From assembly GCF_000230555.1 (NCBI RefSeq), contig NC_016078.1, positions 1,054,001-1,118,000 on the forward strand: 64,000 bases of DNA, given 5' to 3'. The DNA comes from Pelagibacterium halotolerans B2. GTDB lineage: Bacteria > Pseudomonadota > Alphaproteobacteria > Rhizobiales > Devosiaceae. A program made the position numbers and the translations under genes. The notes under the pieces are model-generated. The model saw only the letters and a program-made list of their open reading frames with translations, made no database searches and was not told where the DNA came from. Shown piece after piece: positions 36,022 through 45,132 of this stretch (positions within the stretch are counted from its first letter, which is position 1; each line of letters opens with the position of its first letter).

Positions 36022-36192
36022 ACTCTAGTAAGCTGCGCGCTCAAGTAGCGGATTGTTCACGGATTTTCCCGTTCATCCCGAAGCTGCCAGTCCCGAAACG
36101 TCCTGATTGAGCCATTTGGACGCTGCGATCAGCAGATTGTCGCCATTGCGGCTATTCCGGAATATGGAAGCGCTTGCGACTTCCCCCACTTC

Positions 36193-36285
36193 GCTTCCCC
36201 GGTGAAAACCGGGGCCCAGCAGCATGACCGTTCGCGCCGAGGCTCCCGGTTTGCGCCCATGGGCTCCGGCTTTCGCCGGAGCAGC
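36193..36285. repeat. SPAKAGA-type palindromic repeat, intergenic copy
   Basis: CTTCCCCGGTGAAAACCGGG and CTCCGGCTTTCGCCGGAG... are inverted arms like those embedded in bkdB at 2778-2870. It sits in the 304-bp spacer between the TIR and hemB genes, the rest of which shows no gene. Confidence 0.75.
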
Positions 36286-36325
36286 GAAGGAGGCGAACCC
36301 GGTTGCGTGTAAATTCCGAACGGCT

Positions 36326-37333
36326 CTACCCATTAATCCTGCGCGCCATGTCCAGCGCAAAATACGTCAGTATCCCCGAGCAGCCGGCGCGTTTGAAGGC
36401 CATGAGGCTTTCGGCCATCGCGGCTTCGCGGTCCAGGATGCCTGCTTGGGCCGCGTGGGCGATCATGGCGTATTCGCCGGACACCTGATAGGCGAACACC
36501 GGCACGTCGAACCGGTCCTTGAGCATGCGGCAGATGTCGAGATAGGCCATGCCGGGCTTGACCATGATCCAGTCCGCACCCTCGGCAAGATCCTGCTCGA
36601 CCTCGCGGATGGCGTCTTCGGCATTGGCCGGGTCCATCTGGTAGGAGAGCTTGGTGCCCTTGAGCCGCGCGCCCGACCCCACGGCGTCGCGGAAGGGGCC
36701 ATAGAAGGCCGAGGCGTATTTGGCGGCGTAGGAGAGGACTATGGTCTTTTCGAACCCCTCATCGTCGAGCGCTGCGCGGATCGCCCCGATGCGCCCGTCC
36801 ATCATGTCCGACGGCGCGATCACGTCGGCCCCGGACTGTGCCTGAACCAGAGCCTGTTTGACGAGGATGGAAACGGTCTCGTCGTTGAGGATTTCCTCGC
36901 CCGCCATGACCCCGTCATGGCCGTGGCTGGTATAAGGATCGAGCGCGACATCGGCCACCAGCCCGATTTCGGGCACCGCGTCCTTGATGGCCGAGAGCGT
37001 GCGGCACACCAGATTGTCGCGATTGGTGGCCTCGGCCCCATCCTCGGTGCGTTTGGAGGGGTCGGTGTTGGGAAACAGGGCCATGGCCGGAATGCCTTCG
37101 GCATGCGCAGCCCTGGCCGCCTCGACCGCCAGGTCGACGCTCAACCGCTCGACACCCGGCATGGTCGCGACCGGCTGGCGCTCGTTCTGCCCCTCGACCA
37201 CGAAGATCGGCCAGATCAGATCGGCAGGGGTCAAGACGTTCTCGGCCACAAGGTTGCGGCTCCAACCCGCCATGCGCGGCCTGCGCAACCGCCGGCCGCC
37301 GAGAAAGTCCATGTCGTGCTTTTCAAAACTCAT
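36326..37333 (-). CDS. hemB: Delta-aminolevulinic acid dehydratase (porphobilinogen synthase)
   Basis: HemB condenses two aminolevulinates to porphobilinogen in haem synthesis. The 335-residue protein has LFPNTDPSKRTEDGAEA, VADVALDPYTSHGHDGV, VIAPSDMMDGRIGAIR, and the two active-site Lys in SYAAKYASAFYGPFRDA and IMVKPGMAYLD. The DPYTSHGHDG site lacks the Cys cluster of zinc enzymes, so Mg dependence is likely. I chose the ATG at 37333; an upstream in-frame GTG at 37345 has no well-placed ribosome site. Confidence 0.95.
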   Translation of the reverse strand: MSFEKHDMDFLGGRRLRRPRMAGWSRNLVAENVLTPADLIWPIFVVEGQNERQPVATMPGVERLSVDLAVEAARAAHAEGIPAMALFPNTDPSKRTEDGAEATNRDNLVCRTLSAIKDAVPEIGLVADVALDPYTSHGHDGVMAGEEILNDETVSILVKQALVQAQSGADVIAPSDMMDGRIGAIRAALDDEGFEKTIVLSYAAKYASAFYGPFRDAVGSGARLKGTKLSYQMDPANAEDAIREVEQDLAEGADWIMVKPGMAYLDICRMLKDRFDVPVFAYQVSGEYAMIAHAAQAGILDREAAMAESLMAFKRAGCSGILTYFALDMARRING

Positions 37334-37481
37334 CGATCCGTCCACTCCGCATAAACGTCGATGCGCTCAATATCAGGCCCGGGGGCAGCAAGCAAAGAGA
37401 CGCGAGGACGCGGGGGGCGCAATCAAACCTTGTCCCTTCGGCGCAAATCGCGTTAGCTCTGGCCGACCGGGGGATTGTTCC

Positions 37482-37871
37482 ATGGATTTCAGAAACGAAC
37501 CGCTCGGGCGCCTCGCCCGCATACTGGCCCTGCTCAGCCTGTTCATCGGGCTCGGCGATGCGGCGCGCCTGCTCGGGCTGGGCGCCGGTTCGGCGAGCCC
37601 CATCCTCACCATCGGCACCATGGGGTTCATCCTGCTCTCGGCGCTGACCCTCATGCGCCTGTTCGCGGCGGTGGGGTTGTGGATCCAGTCGTCCTGGGGC
37701 GCGATCATCCTTGCGGCGTCGCTGGCCATCGAACTGGCCTTTTACCTGCTGGGCAGCAATTGGGTTAGTTTGGGTTTGTGGGGCTTTATCTTCAAACTTG
37801 GTGTGATGCTGGCAACTTTTGGCCTTTTGGCCATCGCCCAGCTTTCGGTGAGAAGACAGCTCGCCGATTAG
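37482..37871 (+). CDS. Conserved integral membrane protein of unknown function
   Basis: The 129-residue protein has four predicted membrane helices (about 12-32, 40-65, 70-92, 98-120) and no catalytic motif. Homologues of this kind occur between hemB and ldtR in Hyphomicrobiales. GGGGGATTG lies upstream of the ATG. It is divergent from hemB. Confidence 0.75.
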   Translation: MDFRNEPLGRLARILALLSLFIGLGDAARLLGLGAGSASPILTIGTMGFILLSALTLMRLFAAVGLWIQSSWGAIILAASLAIELAFYLLGSNWVSLGLWGFIFKLGVMLATFGLLAIAQLSVRRQLAD

Positions 37872-38023
37872 CATTGGGCGTTCCTCGTCCAGCGCCGGAC
37901 AGTCCACCGGGGGTCCAGTGGGCGTCACGGCATCCGGGCGTTTGCTGGGTAACGGCCCGTAAAGGTTACAGTTTTCGATACGGGTGTAAGGAACTGAAAA
38001 CCTAAAAACATCAAGTTTCCCCG

Positions 38024-38060
38024 TAAGATAACATTAAGCCTGTCTCTTAAACTGATCTTA
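38024..38060. promoter_or_regulatory. Dyad-symmetric operator candidate upstream of ldtR
   Basis: TAAGATAACATTAAG (38024-38038), a 7-base spacer, then CTTAAACTGATCTTA (38046-38060): the right arm's complement is TAAGATCAGTTTAAG, so 11 of 15 positions match. MarR-family regulators bind such dyads, and this one lies about 70 bases before the ldtR start. Autoregulation by LdtR is the simplest reading. Confidence 0.55.
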
Positions 38061-38130
38061 TGCGGGCCCGGCTAGATTGCCCTCACAGACGCGAAAAATC
38101 GCGCTTAAAAAATACAGTGAGGCAGAACCA

Positions 38131-38631
38131 ATGGCTAACAATCTTTCCGCCGCAAAGGCCGATGAACCCAAGAGCTTAAAGCCGCTCTATCTCGAGGCCG
38201 TCTCCCGCGTCGAACGCCTGCACCGCCGGCTTCTCGACCTGGTCAAGGACGAATTCGACCGCATGGGCTGGGACGACATCAACCCGGTCCAGGCCCTGTT
38301 GATGTTCAATATCGGCGACAGCGAATTGACAGCCGGCGAGCTTCGCACCCGCGGCTATTATCTGGGCTCGAACGTCTCGTACAATCTCAAGAAACTGGTC
38401 GAGACCGGCTACATCTTCCAGGAGCGTTCCAAGACCGATCGCCGCTCGGTGCGCATCCGCCTCACGCCCAAGGGCGAGGAAGTGGCCGAAGTGATCGACG
38501 AGCTTTACGACCGCCACCTCAATTCGATCGAAAAGGTCGGCGGACTGGGCGAATCGGACTTTTCGGGCCTCAATACCGCCCTGTCGCGTCTCGAGCGCTT
38601 CTGGGTCGACCAGATCCTCTACAAGCTCTAG
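38131..38631 (+). CDS. ldtR: MarR-family regulator LdtR
   Basis: The 166-residue protein is a MarR winged-helix regulator (LTAGELRTRGYYLGSNVSYNLKKLVETGYI as the recognition part, KTDRRSVRIRLTPKG as the wing). It matches LdtR, which controls the L,D-transpeptidase gene ldtP and stress tolerance in Liberibacter and other Hyphomicrobiales. ATG at 38131 follows AGTGAGG. The stop codon lies in CTAGATCAAGTCC, identical to the left end of the family C repeat at 57598. Confidence 0.92.
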   Translation: MANNLSAAKADEPKSLKPLYLEAVSRVERLHRRLLDLVKDEFDRMGWDDINPVQALLMFNIGDSELTAGELRTRGYYLGSNVSYNLKKLVETGYIFQERSKTDRRSVRIRLTPKGEEVAEVIDELYDRHLNSIEKVGGLGESDFSGLNTALSRLERFWVDQILYKL

Positions 38632-38650
38632 ATCAAGTCCGCTTTCCGCC
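38628..38650. repeat. Family C remnant at the end of ldtR
   Basis: CTAGATCAAGTCC is identical to the first 13 bases of the element at 57598, followed by GCTTTCCGCC. Only this left end is recognisable. Its TAG is the ldtR stop codon. Confidence 0.45.
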
Positions 38651-38693
38651 TGCGCGGTCCGCGATTGTGGCTTTGCCGCCACACTGACATGGC

Positions 38694-38719
38694 AAACGCC
38701 GGCTCCAGGGCCGGCGTTT
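38694..38719 (+). terminator. Terminator after ldtR
   Basis: AAACGCCGGC pairs with GCCGGCGTTT around a 6-base loop; TCTCATTT follows. The T-run is interrupted, so efficiency may be moderate. The remaining spacer up to ldtP (about 190 bases) shows no gene and should hold the ldtP promoter. Confidence 0.7.
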
Positions 38720-38910
38720 CTCATTTGCGCCGCAAATTCTTTTTAGCTGGCAGACCGTCGATATATGACGCTTCCCGGATTTTCGGTTGGATGATGTCGA
38801 CCGGCGGCAGGACGGTCAAAGTCCGGTGAGCGGCGTTGCGGTCCTGCACGCCATCAGGCAAAAGGACCGCTCGGCGGCCCCGGCACTTCTTCGATAGGTG
38901 AACTTACGCG

Positions 38911-40185
38911 ATGCGCGACATTAAAGGAAAACTCAATCGGCGTTCGGTCATGACGGGCATGTCTGCCCTTGCGGCGGCTGCTGCTTTTCCCATGCCGGCC
39001 CTCTCCCAATCGCTTCTCGGCAACATGATCGGGGGGCGCAGGACCGTGACGCAGGAGGAGCTCGAGCTCAATTCCTCGACGGCCATGAACGCCATTGGCG
39101 GCACCGATCCGATCGTGTCGGTCGACACCGAATACAATCTCCAGCGCGTGGCCGAATATTACGATCGGCTCAACGCCATCGGCGGCTGGCCCGACGTCCC
39201 TGAATCGATCTTTAGGCTCGGCCTTGGCTCGGATCGGCGTCCCGTTCGCGATCTTCGCACCTATCTGGCCCACACGGGCGACCTGCCGCGCGAGACGCCG
39301 TTGTCCGACGAGTTCGATACCCAGCTCGACGGGGCGGTTCGCGGCTTTCAGGCACGCCACGGCCTGCAGATCAACGGCATGATCGATGAATATACCTATT
39401 GGGCCATGAAGGTTCCTGCCGCCACGCGGCTCAACCAGATCAAGCTCAACATCGAACGCGTCCGCGGGCTGGAAGGCAAGCTCGAAGACCGTTACGTCAA
39501 CGTCAACATTCCCGCTGCGGCCATCGAAGCCATCGAGGCGGGGCAGGTGGGACGCAGGCACACGGCGGTAGTGGGCAAGATCGACCGCCAGACCCCGATT
39601 CTGCGCAGCCGCATCCACCAGATCAATTTCAATCCCTACTGGACGGTCCCGGTCTCGATCATTCGCCGCGACATCATCGGGCTGGTCAACGACAACCCCA
39701 ATTACCTCAACGAATATTCGATCCGAATCTTTGACGGCAGCGGCAACGAAGTGCCCCAAAGCGCCATCGACTGGTCGACCGAAGAGGCTGTGAACTACAC
39801 GTTCCGGCAGGATCCGGGCGTGCAGAACTCCATGGGCCACGTCAAGATCAACTTCCACAACCCCCACGCGGTCTATCTGCACGACACGCCCCAGCAGGGC
39901 CTGTTTTCGGAAAACGCGCGCTTCCATTCGTCCGGCTGCGTCCGCGTCGCAAATGTTGCCGAGTTCGTTGCATGGATACTGCGCGATTCCGGCTATGACA
40001 TCATCGACGTCAATGCCAACTTCGCCTCGGGCGAGCGCATCGACGCCGACGTGTCCAATCCTGTGCCGATCTTCATGACCTATTTTACCGCCTGGGCGAA
40101 CCGCAACGGCGTCGTAAGCTTCCGCGACGATGTTTATGAATATGATGCGCAGGGCAAGATCGACTTCCCCGAACTCAGCGCCTGA
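38911..40185 (+). CDS. ldtP: L,D-transpeptidase (YkuD) LdtP
   Basis: LdtP forms 3-3 peptidoglycan crosslinks or attaches proteins to peptidoglycan in the periplasm. The 424-residue protein has a signal sequence (NRRSVMTGMSALAAAAAFPM, twin-arginine-like), a peptidoglycan-binding domain (FDTQLDGAVRGFQARHGLQINGMIDEYTYWAM, about 133-168), and a YkuD catalytic domain with His in NSMGHVKINF and catalytic Cys343 in FHSSGCVRV. It lies downstream of its presumed regulator ldtR. Confidence 0.93.
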   Translation: MRDIKGKLNRRSVMTGMSALAAAAAFPMPALSQSLLGNMIGGRRTVTQEELELNSSTAMNAIGGTDPIVSVDTEYNLQRVAEYYDRLNAIGGWPDVPESIFRLGLGSDRRPVRDLRTYLAHTGDLPRETPLSDEFDTQLDGAVRGFQARHGLQINGMIDEYTYWAMKVPAATRLNQIKLNIERVRGLEGKLEDRYVNVNIPAAAIEAIEAGQVGRRHTAVVGKIDRQTPILRSRIHQINFNPYWTVPVSIIRRDIIGLVNDNPNYLNEYSIRIFDGSGNEVPQSAIDWSTEEAVNYTFRQDPGVQNSMGHVKINFHNPHAVYLHDTPQQGLFSENARFHSSGCVRVANVAEFVAWILRDSGYDIIDVNANFASGERIDADVSNPVPIFMTYFTAWANRNGVVSFRDDVYEYDAQGKIDFPELSA

Positions 40186-40209
40186 CGCGGCAATTGCGGA
40201 GATTTTGAC

Positions 40210-40404
40210 ATGGGGGCGGGCCGGGAGGTTCTTTTCGAATTCCGTCAGGCCGGCCCCCAGATTCGTGTGGCGGCCATAGACGTCGAAACCGGCATCGAGG
40301 TGGTCGCCATAGCGCCGACCACGGCTACCGAAGCGCAGATGAAAAATCTCGCGCTCGCCAAGCTGCGCCGTCGGATCGAGATGGAAGCGGGGCAGGGGCG
40401 GTAA
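40210..40404 (+). CDS. Small conserved protein of unknown function upstream of glyA
   Basis: The 64-residue protein ([25 protein letters not shown]..., then a helical tail rich in Ala, Lys and Arg) resembles short proteins that precede glyA in Hyphomicrobiales. GGAG lies 9 bases before the ATG. No function known. Confidence 0.7.
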   Translation: MGAGREVLFEFRQAGPQIRVAAIDVETGIEVVAIAPTTATEAQMKNLALAKLRRRIEMEAGQGR

Positions 40405-40502
40405 AACCCCGATCTGTGCTTGGAATCGCAAGAGCCTCCGTGCTATGCGGATCGCGCTTGCTTGCCACCAGCATCTTTCCGCAACAGGTCGAGGGCCCGC
40501 CC

Positions 40503-41801
40503 ATGAGCGCCACCGCAACAGCTCCGCTTTTCCCCGATTTCTTCACCCGCACCATTGCCGATCACGATCCGGTGGTTGCCAAGGCGATTGCCGATGAACT
40601 CGGCCGCCAGCAGCACGAGATCGAGTTGATCGCTTCGGAAAACATCGTCTCCAGGGCGGTGCTCGAGGCGCAGGGCTCGGTGATGACCAACAAATATGCG
40701 GAAGGTTATCCGGGTCGGCGCTATTATGGCGGCTGCCAGTTCGTCGATGTGGTCGAACAGCTCGCCATCGACCGGGCCAAGGAACTGTTCGGCTGCGAGT
40801 TTGCCAACGTGCAGCCCAATTCCGGCTCGCAGGCCAATCAGGGCGTCTATCAGGCACTGCTCCAGCCCGGCGATACCATTTTGGGCATGAGCCTGGACGC
40901 GGGCGGGCATCTGACCCACGGCGCCAAGCCCAACCAGTCGGGCAAATGGTTCAACGCCATCCAGTACGGCGTGCGCCAGCAGGACGGGCGTGTGGATATG
41001 GATCAGGTGCGCCAGCTTGCCCAGGAACATCAGCCCAAGATGATCGTGGCGGGCTTTTCGGCCTATTCGCGCATTCTCGACTGGGCGGCATTCCGCGAGA
41101 TCGCCGACGAAGTGGGCGCTTACCTGTTCGTGGATATGGCGCATGTGGCAGGGCTTGTCGCGGCGGGCGTTTATCCCAACCCGTTCCCGCACGCCCATGT
41201 GGCGACCACAACGACCCACAAGACGCTGCGGGGCCCGCGTGGCGGGCTGATCCTTACCAATGACGAAGCGATCGCCAAAAAGGTCAATTCGGCGATTTTC
41301 CCCGGCATCCAGGGCGGACCGCTCATGCATGTCATCGCCGGAAAGGCCGTGGCCTTCGGCGAAGCGCTGACCCCCGAATTCAAGTCGTATGCCCGCCAGG
41401 TCGTGGACAACGCACAAGCGCTGGCCGAAACCCTGGTCAAGGGCGGGCTGGAGATTGCCACCGGCGGGACGGACAATCATTTGATGCTGGTCGATCTGCG
41501 GCCCAAAAAGGTGACGGGCAAGGCCACCGAAGCCGCTCTCGAACGCGCCAACATCACCTGCAACAAGAACGCCGTGCCGTTCGATCCTGAAAAGCCGGCG
41601 ATTACTTCGGGCATCCGCGTCGGCACCCCGGCCGCCACCTCGCGCGGTTTCGGCGTCGAGGAGTTCCGGCTGGTCGGCGAGTTCATGGTCGAAGTTGTCG
41701 ATGGCCTCGCTGCCAACGGTGAAGACAACAATGGCGCCGTCGAAGCCCAGGTCAAGGAAAAGGTCCTTGAGCTGACCGCGAAATTCCCCATTTACGGATA
41801 A
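40503..41801 (+). CDS. glyA: Serine hydroxymethyltransferase
   Basis: GlyA interconverts serine and glycine with tetrahydrofolate. The 432-residue PLP enzyme has [35 protein letters not shown], and the PLP Lys240 in [11 protein letters not shown]. The ATG at 40503 fits the usual N terminus; an upstream in-frame start would add 29 unrelated residues. nrdR follows by 4 bases. Confidence 0.96.
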   Translation: MSATATAPLFPDFFTRTIADHDPVVAKAIADELGRQQHEIELIASENIVSRAVLEAQGSVMTNKYAEGYPGRRYYGGCQFVDVVEQLAIDRAKELFGCEFANVQPNSGSQANQGVYQALLQPGDTILGMSLDAGGHLTHGAKPNQSGKWFNAIQYGVRQQDGRVDMDQVRQLAQEHQPKMIVAGFSAYSRILDWAAFREIADEVGAYLFVDMAHVAGLVAAGVYPNPFPHAHVATTTTHKTLRGPRGGLILTNDEAIAKKVNSAIFPGIQGGPLMHVIAGKAVAFGEALTPEFKSYARQVVDNAQALAETLVKGGLEIATGGTDNHLMLVDLRPKKVTGKATEAALERANITCNKNAVPFDPEKPAITSGIRVGTPAATSRGFGVEEFRLVGEFMVEVVDGLAANGEDNNGAVEAQVKEKVLELTAKFPIYG

Positions 41802-41805
41802 GCCC

Positions 41806-42276
41806 ATGCGCTGCCCCTATTGCGGGAACGACGATACACAGGTCAAGGATTCCCGGCCCACCGAGGATTCCAACGCCATCCGCCGCCGCCGCGTCTGCAA
41901 TGGCTGCGGCGGCCGGTTCACCACGTTCGAGCGCGTGCAATTGCGCGACCTGATCGTGGTTAAGAAATCGGGCCGCAAGGTTCCCTTCGACCGTGAAAAA
42001 CTGGCGCGTTCGGTCAACACCGCCTTGCGCAAGCGTCAGGTCGACCCCGAAACCGCCGAGCGGATGATTTCGGGCGTCGTGCGCCAGCTCGAAAGCGTTG
42101 GCGATGTGGAAGTGACCTCCGACCAGATCGGCGAATATGTCATGGAAGGGCTCAAGGGGCTCGACGATGTGGCTTTCGTGCGCTTTGCCTCGGTGTATAA
42201 GAATTTCTCCAGCGCCGACGATTTCCAGTCCTTCCTGACCGAGATGGGCAGTGACGACCCCGAGGATCGGGGATGA
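41806..42276 (+). CDS. nrdR: Transcriptional repressor NrdR
   Basis: NrdR senses ATP/dATP and represses ribonucleotide reductase genes. The 156-residue protein has the N-terminal zinc ribbon ([32 protein letters not shown]) and an ATP-cone ([20 protein letters not shown]). glyA-nrdR-ribD is a conserved order. Confidence 0.96.
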   Translation: MRCPYCGNDDTQVKDSRPTEDSNAIRRRRVCNGCGGRFTTFERVQLRDLIVVKKSGRKVPFDREKLARSVNTALRKRQVDPETAERMISGVVRQLESVGDVEVTSDQIGEYVMEGLKGLDDVAFVRFASVYKNFSSADDFQSFLTEMGSDDPEDRG

Positions 42277-42283
42277 GTGACCA

Positions 42284-42345
42284 AGAGCGCTTTCCGCAAA
42301 AGTGGATACCACTTTTGCGGTTCGAAAGCGCGACCAGACCGAAAT
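42284..42345. repeat. Family C repeat between nrdR and ribD
   Basis: AGAGCGCTTTCCGCAAAAGT, then GGATACCACTTTTGCGG, then TTCGAAAGCGCGACC. It is a shortened copy of the element seen at 18201. It pushes the ribD start away from nrdR within the operon. Confidence 0.75.
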
Positions 42346-42385
42346 TGAGATCATTGTCGTGGACGTGACTCGTCGCAATGAGATC

Positions 42386-43468
42386 ATGCCAGCCGATCTG
42401 CGCTGGCTCGAAGCCGCTGCCCGCATCGCCATGCCCTATCGCGGCACGACGGCGGAAAATCCGACCGTCGGTGCCATTGTGGTTTCGCCTGACGGCCGGG
42501 TGCTCGGACGCGGCGTGACCGCGGCGGCGGGGCGGCCGCACGCCGAACCTCAGGCGCTCGCCATGGCCGGTCCGAACGCGAAGGGCGCAACGCTCTACGT
42601 CACGCTCGAACCCTGCAATCACTGGGGCAAAACCCCGCCCTGCGTCGATGCCGTGCTCGAATCCGGCGTCGCCCGGGTTGTATGCGGCGCATCCGATCCC
42701 GATCCTCGTACCGGGGGCCAGAGTATCGCCAAAATGCGCGCTGCCGGGATCGTGGTGGCTCTCGGTCAGAATTTGCCCTTCATCGAAAGACTGCATGAGG
42801 GCTTTTTCTCGCGTGTCCGGCGTGGCCGCCCCTTCGTCGCCGCCAAGCTGGCCATCTCGCGCGATGGCATGATAGGGCGCAGCGACCGCGGCAACGTGGC
42901 GATAACCGGCGAAGACGCGCGGCGCTGGACGCATATGCAAAGGGCACTGTCCGACGCTGTCATCGTCGGCGGCGCGACCGCCCGGCTAGACGATCCCAAA
43001 CTCACCGTCCGGCTCGCGGGACTGGAGGGCAGGGCACCGCTACGGGTCGTCATTTCTGGCCGGTCCGGCCTGCCAAGCGACCTGAATCTTCTTGTAACCA
43101 CGGCGCTGCAACCAACTGCAATCATTGCGGAAAATTCGTGCGTTGACTCATTTTCTCAAGGCGCCGAAATCATCGGCGTCGCCGGGACGGACGGGCGACC
43201 GGACATGGAGGCGGCGTTGCAGGCGCTGGCGGCCAGAGGCATTGGCAGCGTTTTCGTTGAAGGCGGGGCCGGGCTCAACGACTCCCTGCTCGACGCCGGG
43301 TTGATCGATCGGTTTCATCTGCTCGAAGGCGACGTGGAAATCGGCGCAAACGGGGTTCCGGCCACTGTTCACTTTTCCTTGCCGGAGCGTTTGGCCGCGC
43401 TGGGATTCAGCATAGTTGAAAGACGGGCGCTGGGGTGCGATATGCTGACCACATTCGAGAAAGTCTGA
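42386..43468 (+). CDS. ribD: Riboflavin biosynthesis deaminase/reductase
   Basis: RibD carries out the deamination and reduction steps of riboflavin synthesis. The 360-residue protein has an N-terminal cytidine-deaminase-like domain with zinc ligands in HAEPQAL and LEPCNHWGKTPPCVDA, and a C-terminal reductase domain (RPFVAAKLAISRDGMIG, VFVEGGAGLNDSLLDAGL). The ATG at 42386 follows the family C repeat; longer frames translate the repeat. A clear ribosome site is lacking. Confidence 0.94.
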   Translation: MPADLRWLEAAARIAMPYRGTTAENPTVGAIVVSPDGRVLGRGVTAAAGRPHAEPQALAMAGPNAKGATLYVTLEPCNHWGKTPPCVDAVLESGVARVVCGASDPDPRTGGQSIAKMRAAGIVVALGQNLPFIERLHEGFFSRVRRGRPFVAAKLAISRDGMIGRSDRGNVAITGEDARRWTHMQRALSDAVIVGGATARLDDPKLTVRLAGLEGRAPLRVVISGRSGLPSDLNLLVTTALQPTAIIAENSCVDSFSQGAEIIGVAGTDGRPDMEAALQALAARGIGSVFVEGGAGLNDSLLDAGLIDRFHLLEGDVEIGANGVPATVHFSLPERLAALGFSIVERRALGCDMLTTFEKV

Positions 43469-43471
43469 TCC

Positions 43472-44077
43472 ATGTTCACCGGCATCATCACCGACATCGG
43501 CACGCTTTTGGCGGTCGAAGACCGCAATGACGGGCGCAGGCTGCGCATCGGCACGCGCTACGAGCCGCAGACCATCGATCTGGGCGCCTCGATCATGTGT
43601 GAGGGCATCTGTCTCACCGTGACCGACAAGGGCAGCGAGAACGGCCAGAACTGGTTCGACGTGTTTGCGGCCCGCGAAACGCTCGACGTGACGCGCGTGA
43701 GCGGCTGGACCGAGGGACGCCGGATCAATCTCGAGCGCTCGCTCAAGGTCGGGGACGAGCTTGGCGGCCACATCGTTTCCGGTCATGTGGACGGGTTGGC
43801 GACCATCGTGGAACGCAAGGATATCGGCGACCAGATCACCTTTACCTTCGAAGCGCCGGCCGAACTGGCCAAATTCATTGCCAAAAAGGGTGGCGTGGCG
43901 CTCAACGGGACGTCGCTGACGGTCAATTGGGTGGACGGCAACCGTTTTTCGGTTCATCTGATCCCGCATACGCTTTCCGCGACAAACTGGCCCGACTATG
44001 GCGAGGGCGATGCGGTAAATCTTGAAGTTGACCTGATGGCACGCTATGCCGCGCGCCTCATGGAGAAATCTCACTAG
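43472..44077 (+). CDS. ribE: Riboflavin synthase alpha chain
   Basis: This enzyme dismutates two lumazines to riboflavin. The 201-residue protein shows the internal duplication of the family: MFTGIITDIGTL with GASIMCEGICLTVTD in the first half and GDELGGHIVSGHVDG with GGVALNGTSLTVNW in the second. It starts 3 bases after ribD. Confidence 0.96.
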   Translation: MFTGIITDIGTLLAVEDRNDGRRLRIGTRYEPQTIDLGASIMCEGICLTVTDKGSENGQNWFDVFAARETLDVTRVSGWTEGRRINLERSLKVGDELGGHIVSGHVDGLATIVERKDIGDQITFTFEAPAELAKFIAKKGGVALNGTSLTVNWVDGNRFSVHLIPHTLSATNWPDYGEGDAVNLEVDLMARYAARLMEKSH

Positions 44078-44083
44078 GTTGAA

Positions 44084-44110
44084 GTCGCGCCGGCTGATGC
44101 GGGGCGCGAC
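44084..44110 (+). other. Intercistronic hairpin between ribE and ribH
   Basis: GTCGCGCC pairs with GGCGCGAC around an 11-base loop, followed by GCATTTT. It may be a weak terminator or mRNA-processing site that tunes ribH. Confidence 0.35.
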
Positions 44111-44137
44111 GCATTTTGAACCCGACAGGATTAGATA

Positions 44138-44620
44138 ATGGCCAGTTCTGGTGACATTTTCGCGATTGCGCCCGGCTCGGCCGAGGGCCAGCATTACCTC
44201 ATCGTTGAGGCTCGGTTTTACACCGGACTGGCCGATGCGCTGCTCGAGGGCGCGAGGACGGCCTTTGAGAAGGCCGGGGCCACCTTTGAGGTGGTGACCG
44301 TTCCCGGCGCGCTGGAAATCCCCGCAGCAATTGCCATGGCATCCGAACTCAAGGGTGACGAATACGACGGATATGTTGCGCTGGGCTGCGTCATCCGCGG
44401 CGAGACGACCCATTACGAGATCGTCTCGGGTGAAAGCGCCCGCGCGCTGATGGACCTTTCGGTCGCCGATGGCATTGCGCTGGGCAACGGTATCTTGACC
44501 GTCGAGAACGAAGCCCAGGCCTGGGCGCGCGCCAAAATGTCCGAGCAGGACAAGGGCGGGGGAGCGGCAATCGCCGCCATGACCATGGCCGCGCTGCGCG
44601 CCCTGTTGAGCGAGGACTGA
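44138..44620 (+). CDS. ribH: 6,7-Dimethyl-8-ribityllumazine synthase
   Basis: RibH condenses the pyrimidine and butanone phosphate precursors to lumazine. The 160-residue protein has the substrate-binding segments [44 protein letters not shown] and [17 protein letters not shown]. nusB follows after 5 bases, a conserved pairing. Confidence 0.96.
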   Translation: MASSGDIFAIAPGSAEGQHYLIVEARFYTGLADALLEGARTAFEKAGATFEVVTVPGALEIPAAIAMASELKGDEYDGYVALGCVIRGETTHYEIVSGESARALMDLSVADGIALGNGILTVENEAQAWARAKMSEQDKGGGAAIAAMTMAALRALLSED

Positions 44621-44625
44621 CCGTC

Positions 44626-45117
44626 ATGACCGAACCCAACGAGATCAAACCGGCCAATCAGCGTGGATCGGCACGCCTTGCCGCCGTGCAGGCCCTCTAT
44701 CAGATGGACGTGGGTGAGCAGACGCTCGAAGAAACCCTGAGCCAGTTCGAGAGCTTTCGGCTGGGCCGCGAACTGGAGGGCGACGAATATCTGCCCGCCG
44801 ATGCTGATTATTTCCGCCATATCGTGCGCGGCGTCGTCGCCAACCAGGTCAAGCTCGATCCGGTCATCAACAGCGCGCTGCAAAGCGGCTGGCCCATGAC
44901 CCGCATCGACGCCACGCTGCGTGCCCTGCTGCGCGCCGGAGTGTTCGAATTGACCATGCGCAAGGATATCCCCTTCAAGGTGGTCATTCGCGAATATGTC
45001 GATGTCGCCAACGCCTTTTACGAGGACGAAGTGCCCGGCATGGTCAACGGCGTGCTCGATGCGGTAGCGCGAAAATATTCCGAGGGCTATGCTGGCGGAG
45101 AACACTCCAGCCGGTAG
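44626..45117 (+). CDS. nusB: Transcription antitermination protein NusB
   Basis: NusB with NusE supports rRNA antitermination. The 163-residue all-helical protein has SARLAAVQALYQMDV at the RNA-binding end and ATLRALLRAGVFEL, VVIREYVDVANAFYEDEVPGMVNGVLD near the C terminus. Confidence 0.96.
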   Translation: MTEPNEIKPANQRGSARLAAVQALYQMDVGEQTLEETLSQFESFRLGRELEGDEYLPADADYFRHIVRGVVANQVKLDPVINSALQSGWPMTRIDATLRALLRAGVFELTMRKDIPFKVVIREYVDVANAFYEDEVPGMVNGVLDAVARKYSEGYAGGEHSSR

Positions 45118-45132
45118 CACGGAATCATCGTC

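Noticed and set aside
40416..40503. Longer N terminus for glyA
   Set aside because: The extra 29 residues do not match the family's N terminus, and the ATG at 40503 gives the normal length.
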